Positions 7,368-18,019 of a stretch of 64,000 nucleotides of DNA are shown here, one piece after another. Below the pieces are notes generated by a model, which did not search any database, was not told the origin of the DNA, and saw only the letters and a program-made list of their open reading frames with translations. Positions within the stretch are counted from its first letter, which is position 1; each line of letters opens with the position of its first letter. The translations under genes and the position numbers were made by a program. The DNA is taken from the NCBI RefSeq assembly GCF_000219625.1, contig NC_018217.1:1736001-1800000 (forward strand), in the 5' to 3' direction. This DNA is from Zymoseptoria tritici IPO323 (Eukaryota > Ascomycota > Dothideomycetes > Mycosphaerellales > Mycosphaerellaceae).

Positions 7368-9914
7368 TCACGAACTCCCTCCAACAGGCACCCATCCTCC
7401 CCTACCAAAGTCGACACTGCGGTTGACCCTTCCGCCAGGCGTCAATGGGACATTTACCCTGCCACTCCTTCTTTCGTCCTCGCTATCCTCGTCTTCGTAG
7501 GCATCACTAAGTCGCGCGAAGTAGTCCGACAGGCCACTTGTCGGGCTCGCAATACTATCATACTGCGGCGGTGGCGTGATGAGCGGTGGCGGAGGCTCTT
7601 CATCCTCGAAAGCGGGAGGATTGAACGACGGAGCACGGAGCAGGTGGATAGGGCGGTCGGGATGGTGAGGTTGAACAGGTCGAATGTGGTTTGCTGCGTG
7701 AATCGTGGGAGGACGGGCCAGAGTCGGTGTTGCAGGCCGGGACGAGGCGGCAGAGTGGGTGGAGGGTGCCAGTGAGCTTGATTCGGAGGCGGAAGTGGAG
7801 TTGGAAAGAGATGATGGCATCGGAGAGAAAGAAGGAGGAGAGTTGCGGCGGCGTGCAGCGCCGGGACAGCCGCAGTCGTAGAGGGAGGTGGCCTGTGGAG
7901 AAACCGATTCCGGAGAGGTGTAAGCCGGGAGTGAGATGTTCGCTGGTGTGGCTTGGCAAGAGAGGATGTGAAATGGCGAGTCAATGGAGATTTCAAAATG
8001 CCGGCGCTTGTTGGGATCGACGGCATCGGGTCTGGACAAGCGCATGACAATCTTGATCCAGTGGTGGACTTGGATGTTTTGATAGGTGGTGTCAAAGTGA
8101 AGGCGTAGGTTGCGTTCACGCTCTTTCATGGTCTGGCAGTTGGGGAGTTGCACATTGAACTCCATTTCAGTGGGACCAATGTTCGAATCGCCGTCGAGGT
8201 TGCCGAGCAGATTCGTTGTGTCGGTTGGGATGACGGTCTCTCCACGCGCAGCTTGTGCTCGTTGGTCGTATGGGATTCCTCCGCCAGCTGTCACTCTCAT
8301 CGTACTGCCTGGGAACGTGCTGACTGGTGGACCATCGGCCCGCTTCTCGAACAGCTGAACTTTCCTTGTTGGCTCCATGCGGTGCACTCTCTTGTTCGCG
8401 CAGAAGTACTCGATGTTCTCCGTGAGTAGTACCTTGATTCTATGGCATTGTACTTTGGCCAGCGGAGTAAGCTTGAAAGCTATCGGAACCTGGCTCCCCA
8501 GTGGGAAACTCTTCCCTGAAATGACGATATCGTAATGCAGTTGGTCTTCCCAATTCCGGCTTATGGCGATGGGCTCAACAGTCTCGAGTGATCCCTCACC
8601 CGGTGCACGAATCAATCTCACCTCCTTCGAGCCCAGTAGATTTGCCCGAAACGCACCTGATCGTTCTACTACGGCTTCGAGTTCGTACTTGACAGACCCA
8701 AGATCGACATCGATGGTTTCTGGAAGTCGGCTGTCCAGCGGGAGTTCGAATTGGTACACATAGTCTCCAGGCAGAAATGTTCGATAGCCCTTCGCAGCCA
8801 CACCAGGACCGTTCGGTTGTGGATCATTCTTGCCGAAGCTTCGAGATTGATTCACCGCAAGTGCCAATTTCTTTGCTTCCTTTGCACTGAGATTCGCATT
8901 CGAATTGTGGTTCGACGACCGTCCAAGAGCATCTTTGGAGCCCTCGACTCCTCTGAATAGTTGCACGTAATCTGCACTTGTACTGTTCTCTGCACTTTCG
9001 AATTGTGCGTTGAAAAATGGCCAGGTGTGTTGCATGATGACATCCTTCTCCTCGAATTCCTGTTTCCGAGGTGGGATGCCTTCAGGCCATTTGGTTATTG
9101 CCGTGCCTTTGAACTTCAGCTGTACACCCTTGATTTTTGCAGGCTTTTGTACTCTCAAGTGTAAGGCACCTCTCAGCATTGCTGTGTTTCCTGGAGCTGA
9201 CTCGTCATTGTTGAATCCCTGAAGGAAGAGCACCGGCTCAGCGAGGTGTATAGCCATGGACACGCCATTGCCTGTGGCGATCGGCTTCTCGTCCTCCAGA
9301 TTGAGGTTCGGTACGACAGCAGAGTCCATGACCATGCTTTCTGGTCTTGTAGCCGCCGTGTGGTTACTTGATGCTATGCTTGTCGATGTGTTTGTCGATT
9401 CGCTGTTCAGCCTTGGACGATGAAGATGTGCATTGATCGGCCCAGCAATCGAATGGCGAATATTGGGTCTCATGTTGCCGTCAGATGCTCCTGTCAGACT
9501 TGCCAAAGCTGCCGCCTCTGCAATGGTCCCACTCTCGTCCACCTGCTGGAACGGACGATGTATTGACGGAGACCACGACTTCCTCTTGTTCTTGATGTCT
9601 GTTTTTGGAGTCTCGTTGTTGGCGACGGGGGGAGGTGCTATCACCGAACGAAGGAAGCGTTTTGCGTTTTCTCGGGTAGTCGCCAGCTTGATCTTGTATG
9701 GCCGCTGTTGCGGTTCTTTGAGGGTATCCTTGTACGACAGCTGCGTACGCTGCTCCGCGGGTTCGCGTCTGGGATCGACGCTCTTAATACACACGCGGCC
9801 TGGACCTACGCGACGGGGTCTGAAGAGTCTCGGTGGTTTATCCGTTGGAGTTTGTGGATTGGCAGCGTCGTAGTAGAGTAGCCCGTAAGTGGAGGATCGG
9901 TAGGAGACTGCCAT
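7368..9914 (-). CDS. alpha-arrestin (Rod1/CreD-like) ubiquitin-ligase adaptor
   Basis: A single-exon protein of 848 residues counted from the Met at 9914 (MAVSYRSS), which has the better context; an in-frame ATG lies 13 codons upstream. An arrestin N domain (about residues 230-400) contains AEPVLFLQGF, KIKGVQLKFKGT and FLPGDYVYQFELPLD. An arrestin C domain (about 440-670) contains the SFPLGSQVPIAFKLTPL strand and the DSPFHILSC...ISLPAY ending typical of yeast Rod1/Rog3 and Aspergillus CreD. Near the C-terminus TPPPQYDS supplies a PPxY-type motif that would bind WW domains of a Rsp5/HulA ubiquitin ligase. Such proteins select plasma-membrane transporters for ubiquitination and endocytosis, often in carbon-source responses. 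Low-complexity Ser/Pro tracts flank the domains. The exact subfamily (CreD versus ArtA/E types) is inference. Confidence 0.88.
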   Translation of the reverse strand: MAVSYRSSTYGLLYYDAANPQTPTDKPPRLFRPRRVGPGRVCIKSVDPRREPAEQRTQLSYKDTLKEPQQRPYKIKLATTRENAKRFLRSVIAPPPVANNETPKTDIKNKRKSWSPSIHRPFQQVDESGTIAEAAALASLTGASDGNMRPNIRHSIAGPINAHLHRPRLNSESTNTSTSIASSNHTAATRPESMVMDSAVVPNLNLEDEKPIATGNGVSMAIHLAEPVLFLQGFNNDESAPGNTAMLRGALHLRVQKPAKIKGVQLKFKGTAITKWPEGIPPRKQEFEEKDVIMQHTWPFFNAQFESAENSTSADYVQLFRGVEGSKDALGRSSNHNSNANLSAKEAKKLALAVNQSRSFGKNDPQPNGPGVAAKGYRTFLPGDYVYQFELPLDSRLPETIDVDLGSVKYELEAVVERSGAFRANLLGSKEVRLIRAPGEGSLETVEPIAISRNWEDQLHYDIVISGKSFPLGSQVPIAFKLTPLAKVQCHRIKVLLTENIEYFCANKRVHRMEPTRKVQLFEKRADGPPVSTFPGSTMRVTAGGGIPYDQRAQAARGETVIPTDTTNLLGNLDGDSNIGPTEMEFNVQLPNCQTMKERERNLRLHFDTTYQNIQVHHWIKIVMRLSRPDAVDPNKRRHFEISIDSPFHILSCQATPANISLPAYTSPESVSPQATSLYDCGCPGAARRRNSPPSFSPMPSSLSNSTSASESSSLAPSTHSAASSRPATPTLARPPTIHAANHIRPVQPHHPDRPIHLLRAPSFNPPAFEDEEPPPPLITPPPQYDSIASPTSGLSDYFARLSDAYEDEDSEDERRSGRVNVPLTPGGRVNRSVDFGRGGWVPVGGSS

Positions 9915-12900
9915 GGCGAAGATGTCAGTCAAAGTTGGAGAAGAGGTATGCAATGGTGCGAGCAGAAAGGGAACAGATAGGAGCGAGAATCATCGCAGAA
10001 CGAGCCATGCCCAAGATGTATAACAAGCAGACAGAAAACGCCCGGTGCACACAGCAATGTGCCAGACGACACCCATGTGTTTCGACCGTTAGGAACCAAG
10101 GCGAGCAATCGGGCGTGCAAAGCCAGACGTCATGGGTATGCCAACGCAAACTCGGATTCGACACAGAATGACCGACAGGGGACAGGGAAGCTCTGTGTTA
10201 CTTACCGTGTCAATAATGATGTTTTGGGCACAGGAATGCGGTGCGGCGGGGATATTGCAGGTGAAGCGGCGCGAGTCCAGACACGCGAGGCTTGACCGAT
10301 GAAATCAGTGTTTCATGGATCTTGACCGGGGAGATCGCCGTCGCAGTCGCAACACCCTGGTTGCGCCAGTGTCCAGGACGGCCGTGGTGTTTTGGCATGC
10401 ACACGTTGCGTATGCACCGTCAAGGACCTTGTTCGGCTTCCTGGGCCCGACCTTGGCGACTGGGCTGGGATAACGTCGTAACCTCGCGATCCGTTCCAGA
10501 TGTCGGGCTGAAAATGATGCCAGGATCCCTGTAGCAGAAAATGTGCAGATGTGGTGGTTCCTGCGGGTCCGCGGGGCCACGGGCGAGTGTGAGTAATGGA
10601 CTATGAATGAATGCAGACTGCCGGGCGAAGGATCTCTCTCGCGATGGATCGACGCTCTATCGAGTCGAATAGCGGAGCACCGAGACTGGAGTAAGCTGGT
10701 GCTGGAGTACCTCGCAGGTGGCAGACCAATGAAGTTTTGAGTTGATGTGCGACAAGCCGGCTGCCGCGGGTCTCGGATTGGGACAACAACGCCGCACGCT
10801 GAACAAGTCGTAAGCTCGTGAAGATCCTTGTTCTGTCCGCCCTATTGTCTGTCGAGGCCAGCACCGCTGCGAGGAGTTCGGAATCTGCCAGCAAAGGCGA
10901 GGCTGTCCTAGTCGCTGGTCTGGCACCGGCGGAAGTCAAAGCCTTGGTGATGGGACGAAAAACGTGCGAAGTGACAGGTGCCACGAGATGAGCAGAATGA
11001 GAGGATCAAGATTCAAGAAGGCGTGGCTGAGTTGTTATTGGAACGACCGGATGTTCAAAGCCACGGCACTTTGCATCGGCGACGACTAGTTGCGTAAGCC
11101 AGCGCCAAAGTAACCCAAGAGAGAACATAAACCACGCTCATCTACTTCGTACTACGAATCCCAATCATCATCATCATCATCGTTGGTGCTCACTGCACTC
11201 GCGTCCGCCGGGCGTCATGGCCCGGAGTCTTCGGATCAAGAAGATGCCCAGCTTGTACATCCGCAAGCGTTCCGCCAGCACACAAACCTACCGCAAAGCA
11301 ACTCGCACAATGTCGTTGACATCTGAATCCTGCCGAGGACTTATTATTTGACTGCCGCTATACTACTTTGTCGTTGCCGCAGTCGTGCCTCAACAAGCAG
11401 CCACCAGATAGATCATCGGCGGAACATGCGGTTCGATCACTGAACTCCACCCAGTCCGCCTCGTCTCAAGGCTCACACAGTGACCATGTCTGTCCTGCCG
11501 CCCTGTCCTTTGGGTTGAGATTTGAGAAGACCTGTATCAATCCCAGCCAAAAACTACCTAGCCGACGATCCGCGAATTGTCAGTACAGTACCGAAGAGAT
11601 TTGCACCCAAGGATGAAAACAAGCACTTGCTTCCAACTTGGCATGCATCCAACCACTCAAATCAATTTTTATGATCCCCCTCGGGCAGTGCTGCGCTTGG
11701 TGCTTGGGTGCTTCGTGGTACTGCGAGGCTCATCGTCCTGGGCACATGCGAGCATTCTATGAGATGCTGAAAGAGCTGCGGGCTTTGTCCTCTCGCTGTT
11801 AGGTGCTACTTTCGTGGGAGCATATGTGACATGTGACAGGCAACACAGGTACCTAACGACAAAACGTGACTCGAGACGGTGGATTGGACGCCGGTGCGCT
11901 TGATCGACAAGGCCATTTTCTTCTCAGCCCCAGTCCCCCAGAGTCCGATAACGGAACTCCGCTCAAAACAGCCGCTCGAAATCGAGGAACAGGAAGACAA
12001 TCGCGTGTATTTGCGTCATCGCCGACTGGGGGCACCTGTCATCGTCGCGTGCCTCAAACAGCCAATCCAATATACCGCGAGCTTTATATACGTTCCTTCA
12101 AACGGCGGTGCTCGAAATTGTCGTTTCATTCAGCACTCCAGTATTCAGGTGCTGGGAACCTGCGACGCCTTCGACGAGAGCTGAGCAGTCACCATGCTGC
12201 CAAGCCAGATTAGTCCTCTCGTGCAAATTCCGAAACTCGATTCCGATCATCCTTGACACCTGTCGCAGGTGCAATTTCTATGCTGTCTCAATATTACACT
12301 TCTAGATCGCACTACGTCCGCGCGCTTGAGCCTGTACAGTTCTCGGCATCGAACGTGTTCTGTTCCACAATTGCTTCAAGGTTCCTGAGGCCGAGGATGA
12401 GGAAGCCTTCGTCACGGATATGGAGAGGTCTGCTTCAGATATCGACATTCTGCCGCATGTAGTGCCTGTAAAGAGTAGTCATAGAGTTCCATTTGCACGG
12501 TGCTGTATAAGAGGACCACGTGCCTCCAGGGCGTGAATGCAGTTCGAACAGTGTACGTACGAACTCCACTTTGGCCACAGCGCCGAAGCGCCTACGGATC
12601 ACCGAACAGCCTGCCGTGTGTTACTATTAGCTCGCGGCACCGCACTTGCATTTCCATCTGACGCTGGCCTAGCAAGCAAGACCTGGCCACGTCGTGGAGC
12701 ATCTTCGCGGATTTGTCCACAGCGACCTCCTGCCAAGGGGCGCATCGCACGCCATCAACCCATATCCTTGTGAAGAGATCGAGATCGAATCGGCGATAAC
12801 ACTCTGATATCAAGATCTGGACATGGGAGAGAGGTAGCTCTACCCTGGTACGGTGAAGACCTGTGAAGCAGTGCCATCCCAGCATGATTGAAGATGAATC

Positions 12901-13227
12901 ACGAAACAAGTTGGTTGTTTTTGGTTCCGGGAGTCCGGAGAGATGCAGGATGTGCAAGGAACAGCTTGTGACATTAGGCTTGTTGTCTCTCGGAAACCAT
13001 GCCCGAGAGTTCGAGGATGCGCAGTCTTCAGGATCCATCTTGAAAATGAACGGTATGCGGGAATTGGTATCGTGGGTAATTCCTGGGAAGCTCACTCCAG
13101 CTGACCGCCTTCTGTACGAGCTTCTAATTTCATCTCCAAGGCGTGTCGGATAGACGAGCAACAGCTTGCTCCGTGCCGGTGGAAATTAGCAATAGGCAGG
13201 GCACTGCCCAAGCGATGATTCAATCCG
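9915..13227. other. long intergenic region without a supported gene
   Basis: About 3.3 kb. It contains overlapping short frames on both strands, a (CAT)n microsatellite near 11164-11179, and a minus-strand frame at 12592-13161 whose first ATG is at 13038 (148 residues, no recognisable domain). The frame at 10601-10984 on the minus strand opens with GTG and has an in-frame stop just upstream. The arrestin 5' UTR and promoter must lie at the left edge. No tRNA, transposon ends or RIP signature were seen. Confidence 0.45.
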
Positions 13228-13974
13228 CTATTCATGAGGCGGCGCCTTGGAATGCGCTGCATCGGGGTCTAGGTTGAGCTTGTCGCTTACCACCTCGACG
13301 CTTTTCCTACCCATCTTCTGCCTCAATGTTTCCAGGTGAAGCATGATCGGGTCTGCAGGTTCCTCGTTTGCGTTTTTCGACTCGTCTTCCTCGTGCTGCC
13401 CCTTTCGTGGAAGCACAACGTCGCCCGGTTCTGCGCCAGCGCCTTTTGTCTCTAGTACACCTAGACCAAGGTTCATTTCGATGTGTTGCTCATCATCTTC
13501 CACATCTTCCATGCTCAGACCTGGACCCTTTGCAGCCAGTTCTGTATTCGCTTGCTGCAGCTGCGGGAGGAAAGATTTGAGTCGAGCCTGCAGATCTTGC
13601 GCGTTGCTGAGGATCTTTGGATTTATCCTTGGCTTCTTGGGTCCTCCCACAGTGACGACCTCCTCTTCCATGCTGTCATCCTCTCCATCTTCGCTTGAAG
13701 ATTCGCTGGCGCTGGGGCTTGATGTACTGCTCGCTGAAGGTTCTGACTCGTCCTGTCCCTGAGACGGAACAGAGCTGGCACTGCTTTGCTCGAGATGGCG
13801 GTCGAGAGGCGGTGTGCTCTGCATCGCGGAAGGCTCGGACAGGGGTTCGGATGATGCGACACTGCTATTGCTGCGGGCGTCCAATGCACTGATTCGAGAT
13901 CGCTTTCGGTCTCGTGCCGAGCTGCGCTGGGTGCTTATCTCTTCGAGAGCGTCGATAGATCTCTTCGTGACCAT
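13228..13974 (-). CDS. NOPCHAP1-like (DUF4598) protein
   Basis: A single-exon 248-residue acidic protein, started at MVTKRSIDALEE (13974); the frame extends 33 codons further but that part is 5'-UTR-like. Residues ~1-120 are Ser/Glu-rich and disordered with an acidic run. The conserved block KKPRINPKILSNAQDLQARLKSFLPQLQQAN (about 125-160, cited in part) followed by IEMNLGLGVLE (~185) matches the DUF4598 family, which includes human NOPCHAP1, a chaperone linking box C/D snoRNP assembly to the R2TP complex. That role is family knowledge; in this fungus it is inferred. The C-terminus ends in a charged helix. A nuclear location would be expected. Confidence 0.7.
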   Translation of the reverse strand: MVTKRSIDALEEISTQRSSARDRKRSRISALDARSNSSVASSEPLSEPSAMQSTPPLDRHLEQSSASSVPSQGQDESEPSASSTSSPSASESSSEDGEDDSMEEEVVTVGGPKKPRINPKILSNAQDLQARLKSFLPQLQQANTELAAKGPGLSMEDVEDDEQHIEMNLGLGVLETKGAGAEPGDVVLPRKGQHEEDESKNANEEPADPIMLHLETLRQKMGRKSVEVVSDKLNLDPDAAHSKAPPHE

Positions 13975-14328
13975 AGTAATACGGTGTCGATATAACGATG
14001 AAGTGATGGATTGATGCGCATAATCGTGGTGTAGATTGATTGAGAAGAAAAGCTGAGATGGCGCAAAGAGCAAGCAAGCCCTTATCGATAGCGGGCGTCC
14101 GGCTTTTCAATGCGCGCTACTCACCGGGCTCGAAGTCTAAATCATACGGCAGCCGGAACGCTCACCTAACCATTGCCACCATTGCCAAACACGTCTGCTT
14201 CGAGCTCAAACATTGCTCCCCACTCGGACGGCAGCGTGGAGTCGATGATGAGCTCACTGTCATGGAACTACTTGTTGTGAGGAAAGAATCAGAAAGCGCC
14301 GGATTATACATTACTCCTTAAATCCTTA
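13975..14328. other. spacer up to the transposon edge
   Basis: About 350 bp holding the promoter of the DUF4598 gene. CA and TG dinucleotides are normal here, in contrast to the mutated sequence that begins at 14329, and it ends with the TTA target-site copy at 14326-14328. Confidence 0.5.
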
Positions 14329-14340
14329 GGCCTTGTTTAC
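14329..14340 (+). repeat. Harbinger left terminal inverted repeat
   Basis: GGCCTTGTTTAC, directly after the TTA target copy at 14326-14328. It is the exact reverse complement of 20451-20462. Confidence 0.9.
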
Positions 14341-15234
14341 CTCGCTACTATTAATATAATAATAGTAATAATGCAACTAGGATAATAGCTAATAATGCAG
14401 TCGTTTACTATAGTTAGGGCAACTATAGCTCTATTATCGTTCTATAGTTGTGTTAGCTATCGGATTACCGAATACGGACGTTAATAGTCGATCGCTTAAA
14501 TAAGTGTCTTTAAGTTACTTATTTATATAAACAATAGCGCTAGTCTACGCGTTCTTAGTCGCGTTATCGTAACCTCTGCCCTACGTTGCTACTATATATC
14601 TTATAGCGCTATAGCGGCGATATCGGTCGAAGTAGAGCTAGAAGCGGCGTTCGAAGGGGTAGTAGAAGAGGCGTTTAAGTCGGCGTTGTCGTAAGAGCTC
14701 GAGAGGGCGTAGAGTCGTCCGCGAAGGTTACGAGTAATGCTAGGGCTACGATACTATCTACTAGGCGTAAGGACGATAATAACGGATCGCTTTAGAGGCG
14801 CTCGTATATACTACGATATCCTATATAGACCTAAGAAGTATACGAGGATAAATATACGGCTAAGGAAGGAGGTGTTATAGAAGTTAATAAGAGCTCTTAA
14901 GGATAGGGGACTTACCGGTAAGGAGGTTAGTCCTATAGAGTAGGTTGTAGTATTTCTAGTTTATATCGCTTATAATACCTCGTTCGAGGTATTACGGTAG
15001 ATCTTCTAGCACTCTACGAGGGGGTTCTATATCTACATTAAGAAGATTAGTAAGCTACTCTACGAGATAGCTAAGGAATATATATAAGTACTAATAGAGC
15101 CGGACGTACTATAAGATAAGCTAGACGACTCGAAGTTCTAGCCGTTCTTTAAGGACTATCTCGGAGCGCTAGACGGCTTATACGTACCTATTAAGGTACG
15201 TAGTATTAATACTAATAACTACCGCAATCGTAAG

Positions 15235-15239
15235 GCTAG
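15235..15239. repeat. gypsy target-site duplication, left
   Basis: GCTAG next to the left LTR, repeated at 18015-18019. The duplication falls inside the Harbinger transposase frame at an Arg-Lys-Ala-Ser segment. Confidence 0.9.
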
Positions 15240-15514
15240 TGTAAGGGTCTGAACCGAAGTTGCGCACAAAGGTCCAGATCCGAATGTATAAAATTCTAAA
15301 GCTACCGAAAAGAAGATCTATCTAGAACAACGGAACGTCGAGTATAAGCTGTGTGTGCGCGTAGCGTCGCTTGGCGCATACGTGGCCTTCTAGTCGGCCG
15401 AAAGGAAGCTTGTTCCCGATTCGGCCTAGTAGATTTCTGAACCGGCGTTCGTCCGTTAGGCGTTAGCCTAGGCATCGGCACAGCCGATGCAGCCTTAGGC
15501 ACCAGCCTCTGACA
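15240..15514 (-). repeat. LTR of nested gypsy element (3' LTR in element orientation)
   Basis: 275 bp, TGTAAGGG...CTCTGACA on the + strand, 97% identical to 17740-18014. It includes a 7-bp palindromic stem GCATCGG/CCGATGC near its right end. Confidence 0.95.
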
Positions 15515-16111
15515 ATACCCCCCCCCCCTACCCTATCCCTACCCCTAATCGCAAAACCGGTGTAACTATTAAATCCGCCTTAAAATTCCACCCTATTCCT
15601 AGAAATCCAGCTCCGTTACCTCCTAACCTGCTAATCTTATACTCTGCAGCTTATAAAAAGCCGGAGGTAAAGGGTCTATTCTACTTAGCTATTTAACCTC
15701 CGGGAAATTGTTAGGTATATATTTTTTAGGAATCTGCATGTGCTTAGATTTACACGTTCTTAAGACGCCTTATGTAACCTACTAGTCGACACGTCTAGGC
15801 CGATAACGAAGCGGCTAACAGACATAGTAGCCTAACGGCTGGCTATTTAGGGTGCGCACAGAAGCAGTTCGGCTAACCCTATGTCGCAAGTAGGGTTATG
15901 CTCTATATGTTACTATATGCGCTATTGCGTTATATAGGTCCTCTATTCTGTAATGCTCCTCTTAAACTTGTAGGTTTTACCCGGTCGGGAAGTCGCAGAC
16001 TTCTAAGTGCTTCGTTGCACAGTCGATATAGTTTACTACAAGTTCAAGAGGGGGAAGACTTAAATCTTTTGCGAGATTCTTATCTTTTGTCGAAGGAAGA
16101 GGGTCGAGTCT

Positions 16112-16310
16112 AGTATACCGCGAGCGCGGTGTCGTAGTTTTATATTGTACGATAGATAAACAGGTATCTAGTAGTCGTATCTAGTATCCCGCAAAGGTAA
16201 GTCCGGTACACCGAGCGCGGTGTCGTAGTTTTATATCGTACGATAGATAAACAGGTATCTAGTAGTCGTATCTAATATCTAGTAGTCGTATCTAGTATCC
16301 GGTAAAGGTA
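16112..16310. repeat. 91-bp tandem repeat in the gypsy interior
   Basis: Two copies of a 91-bp unit beginning with CGAGCGCGGTGTCGTAG at 16121 and 16212. They are followed by an extra duplication of a ~20-bp submotif based on TATCTAGTAGTCGTATCTA. The array lies downstream of the chromodomain in element orientation. Confidence 0.8.
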
Positions 16311-16389
16311 AGGGCCCGTAACAAAGAACCGGACTAAGGAGTCTAACGTCGCGCAGTTTAAGGTTATGCAGGACCGTCTGCCGTATTCG

Positions 16390-17739
16390 CGTTGCTATAG
16401 AGCGTCTCGAAACGCTCGAGAGCTACTATATCCTTAAACTCGCGCAAAGGTTCCTAAGTAGGTCGGTCGTAACCTACCTACTTAATAAGAGCCTCCCGGC
16501 GATAGCCGCGGCCGACGCGCCTTGTACGATAGCGTAGAAGAGCCTTTATACCGTATTCTTCGTCTCCCGCATTGTTAAGAATCGCGGCGGGCTGCGAATC
16601 CGTAACGACCTAGGACGGAAGCGCATCGTTATATACTAATCGTAAGAGCGACGTATGAAACCTCGGATAAATACCGCGAGGAACATCGAGCTCGACGAAG
16701 TAGGGCATACTCTCGAAAGTACGGACAACTATATACTTCGCGTAAATCTAGTCGAGCTTCTTCGTAGGCCGGTCCGTCTTAATATTCCGAAGTAAGAGCC
16801 AGACCTTATCCCCAACCTTGTACTTAGTAGCGACGTTCCGGGACCGGTTCGCATAGTACTCCTACTACTACTAGGCTACGGCTATTGCTAAAGCGGCGAA
16901 CTCGCGAGCCTATTATAGCTTAGTAACGATATACGTACCTTCCTCGCGAGGGTTCTAAGGCGACTCGATAGTGTCGGAAATAGTTTCGATCGTACGCGGG
17001 TAGTACCCGTATATAAGGAAGAAGGGAGAGACCTGCGTCGTAGAGGGTACGCGCGAATCTAAGGCGATCTGTACAAGCGAGAGCTACTTGCCCTAATCGC
17101 CTTAATTATAGCTAACGAATGCCCGCAAGTAGGTCTCGACTTCCTAGTTTCGTCGTTCGGTAGAACCGTCGGTCTCCGGGTAGTACGCGGTAGATAGTCG
17201 CCGAACGATACCTAACCGCTCGTATACTTCTTTCTAAAGGGCGTTAACGAATTAAACACCTCGATCCGACGTAATACTAGTAGGCAGCTAGTATATGCCG
17301 ACGTAGCGTTCGATAAGGAGCTCTACGACGCCCTTAGCGTCGAACTACCTAGGAGGGACTCGTAAGAGTATAGTGCCTTTCCCGAGGCGATTCGTAATAA
17401 TAAGGAGGGTAGTAGCGCCGTCCTCCTCGTTAGGCGCTAGGTCTATAACAAAGTCTATCGATATCTCTATCTAAATACGCTCTAGGATCGGTAAGGGACG
17501 TAATAGCCCGCGTCGCTTCTCTCTCTAGATAGTAGTCTGCCCGTACGTAGCACAGTTTCGTACGAACTTACGTACTTCGGCATTCATTCCCAGCTAGAAG
17601 AACTGTCGAGATAGAAAGTCGATAGTAGCATCGCGTCCGGCATGTCTACCGAGGACCGAGTCGTACGTCGTTTGGATAACTCTTGTCGTTAGCGGTTCGA
17701 AGAGAGGTAGCCAGATCCGTTCGCTTGAGCTTTAGAAAA
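16390..17739 (-). pseudogene. gypsy integrase plus chromodomain remnant
   Basis: Read on the minus strand, the segment from ~17690 downward encodes the integrase zinc-binding region (RHAGRDATIDFLSRQFF, then RKFVRNC), then EISIDFVIDLAP with the first catalytic Asp, TSITSDRGV with the second, and downstream YHP and T.VSPFFL.YG blocks. Near 16590-16400 a chromodomain follows: EYGIKALLRYRTRR, REALIK-stop-VGYDRPT-stop-EPL, where both stops replace Trp codons. A Cys of the zinc ligand set also reads as Tyr (TGC to TAC). These are all RIP-type changes. The chromodomain places it among chromoviruses. Confidence 0.88.
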
Positions 17740-18014
17740 TGTAAGGGTCTGAACCGAAGTTGCGCACAAAGGTCCAGATCCGAATGTATGAAATTCTAAA
17801 GCTACCGAAAAGAAGATCTATCTAGAACAACGGAACGTCGAGTATAAGCTATGTATGCGCGTAGCGTCGCTTAGCGCATACGTAGCCTTCTAGTCGGCCG
17901 AAAGGAAGCTTGTTCCCGATTCGGCCTAGTAGATTTCTAAACCGGCGTTCGTCCGTTAGGCGTTGGCCCAGGCATCGGCACAGCCGATGCAGCCTTAGGC
18001 ACCAGCCTCTGACA
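17740..18014 (-). repeat. LTR of nested gypsy element (5' LTR in element orientation)
   Basis: Second 275-bp LTR. Relative to the other copy it carries five TG-to-TA changes, while the other copy carries three RIP-type changes (two TG-to-TA, one CA-to-TA). Confidence 0.95.
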
Positions 18015-18019
18015 GCTAG
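18015..18019. repeat. gypsy target-site duplication, right
   Basis: GCTAG directly after the right LTR, matching 15235-15239. Confidence 0.9.

Larger units (their letters stand above)
15240..18014 (-). mobile_element. nested Ty3/gypsy chromovirus, internally deleted
   Basis: Two 275-bp LTRs (15240-15514 and 17740-18014) enclose a 2225-bp interior, flanked by a 5-bp target duplication GCTAG (15235-15239, 18015-18019). Orientation is minus: on that strand the LTR reads TGTCAGAG...CCTTACA, an 11-G polypurine run sits just before the 3' LTR (C run at ~15518-15528), and the integrase reads on the minus strand. The interior begins directly near the integrase zinc-binding region; gag, protease, reverse transcriptase and RNase H are missing (intact chromoviruses are usually 5-7 kb). 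The LTRs differ at 8 of 275 sites, all G-to-A at TpG or C-to-T at CpA. The element is therefore a RIP-damaged, non-autonomous relic. Confidence 0.93.

Noticed and set aside
10601..10984. 127-codon minus-strand frame with an N-terminus resembling a mitochondrial presequence
   Set aside because: It starts with GTG with an in-frame stop just upstream; no ATG or upstream exon could be joined.
12592..13161. 189-codon minus-strand open frame
   Set aside because: The frame opens with TTG. The first ATG (13038) leaves 148 residues with no domain, and a + strand frame overlaps. Kept only as a possibility.
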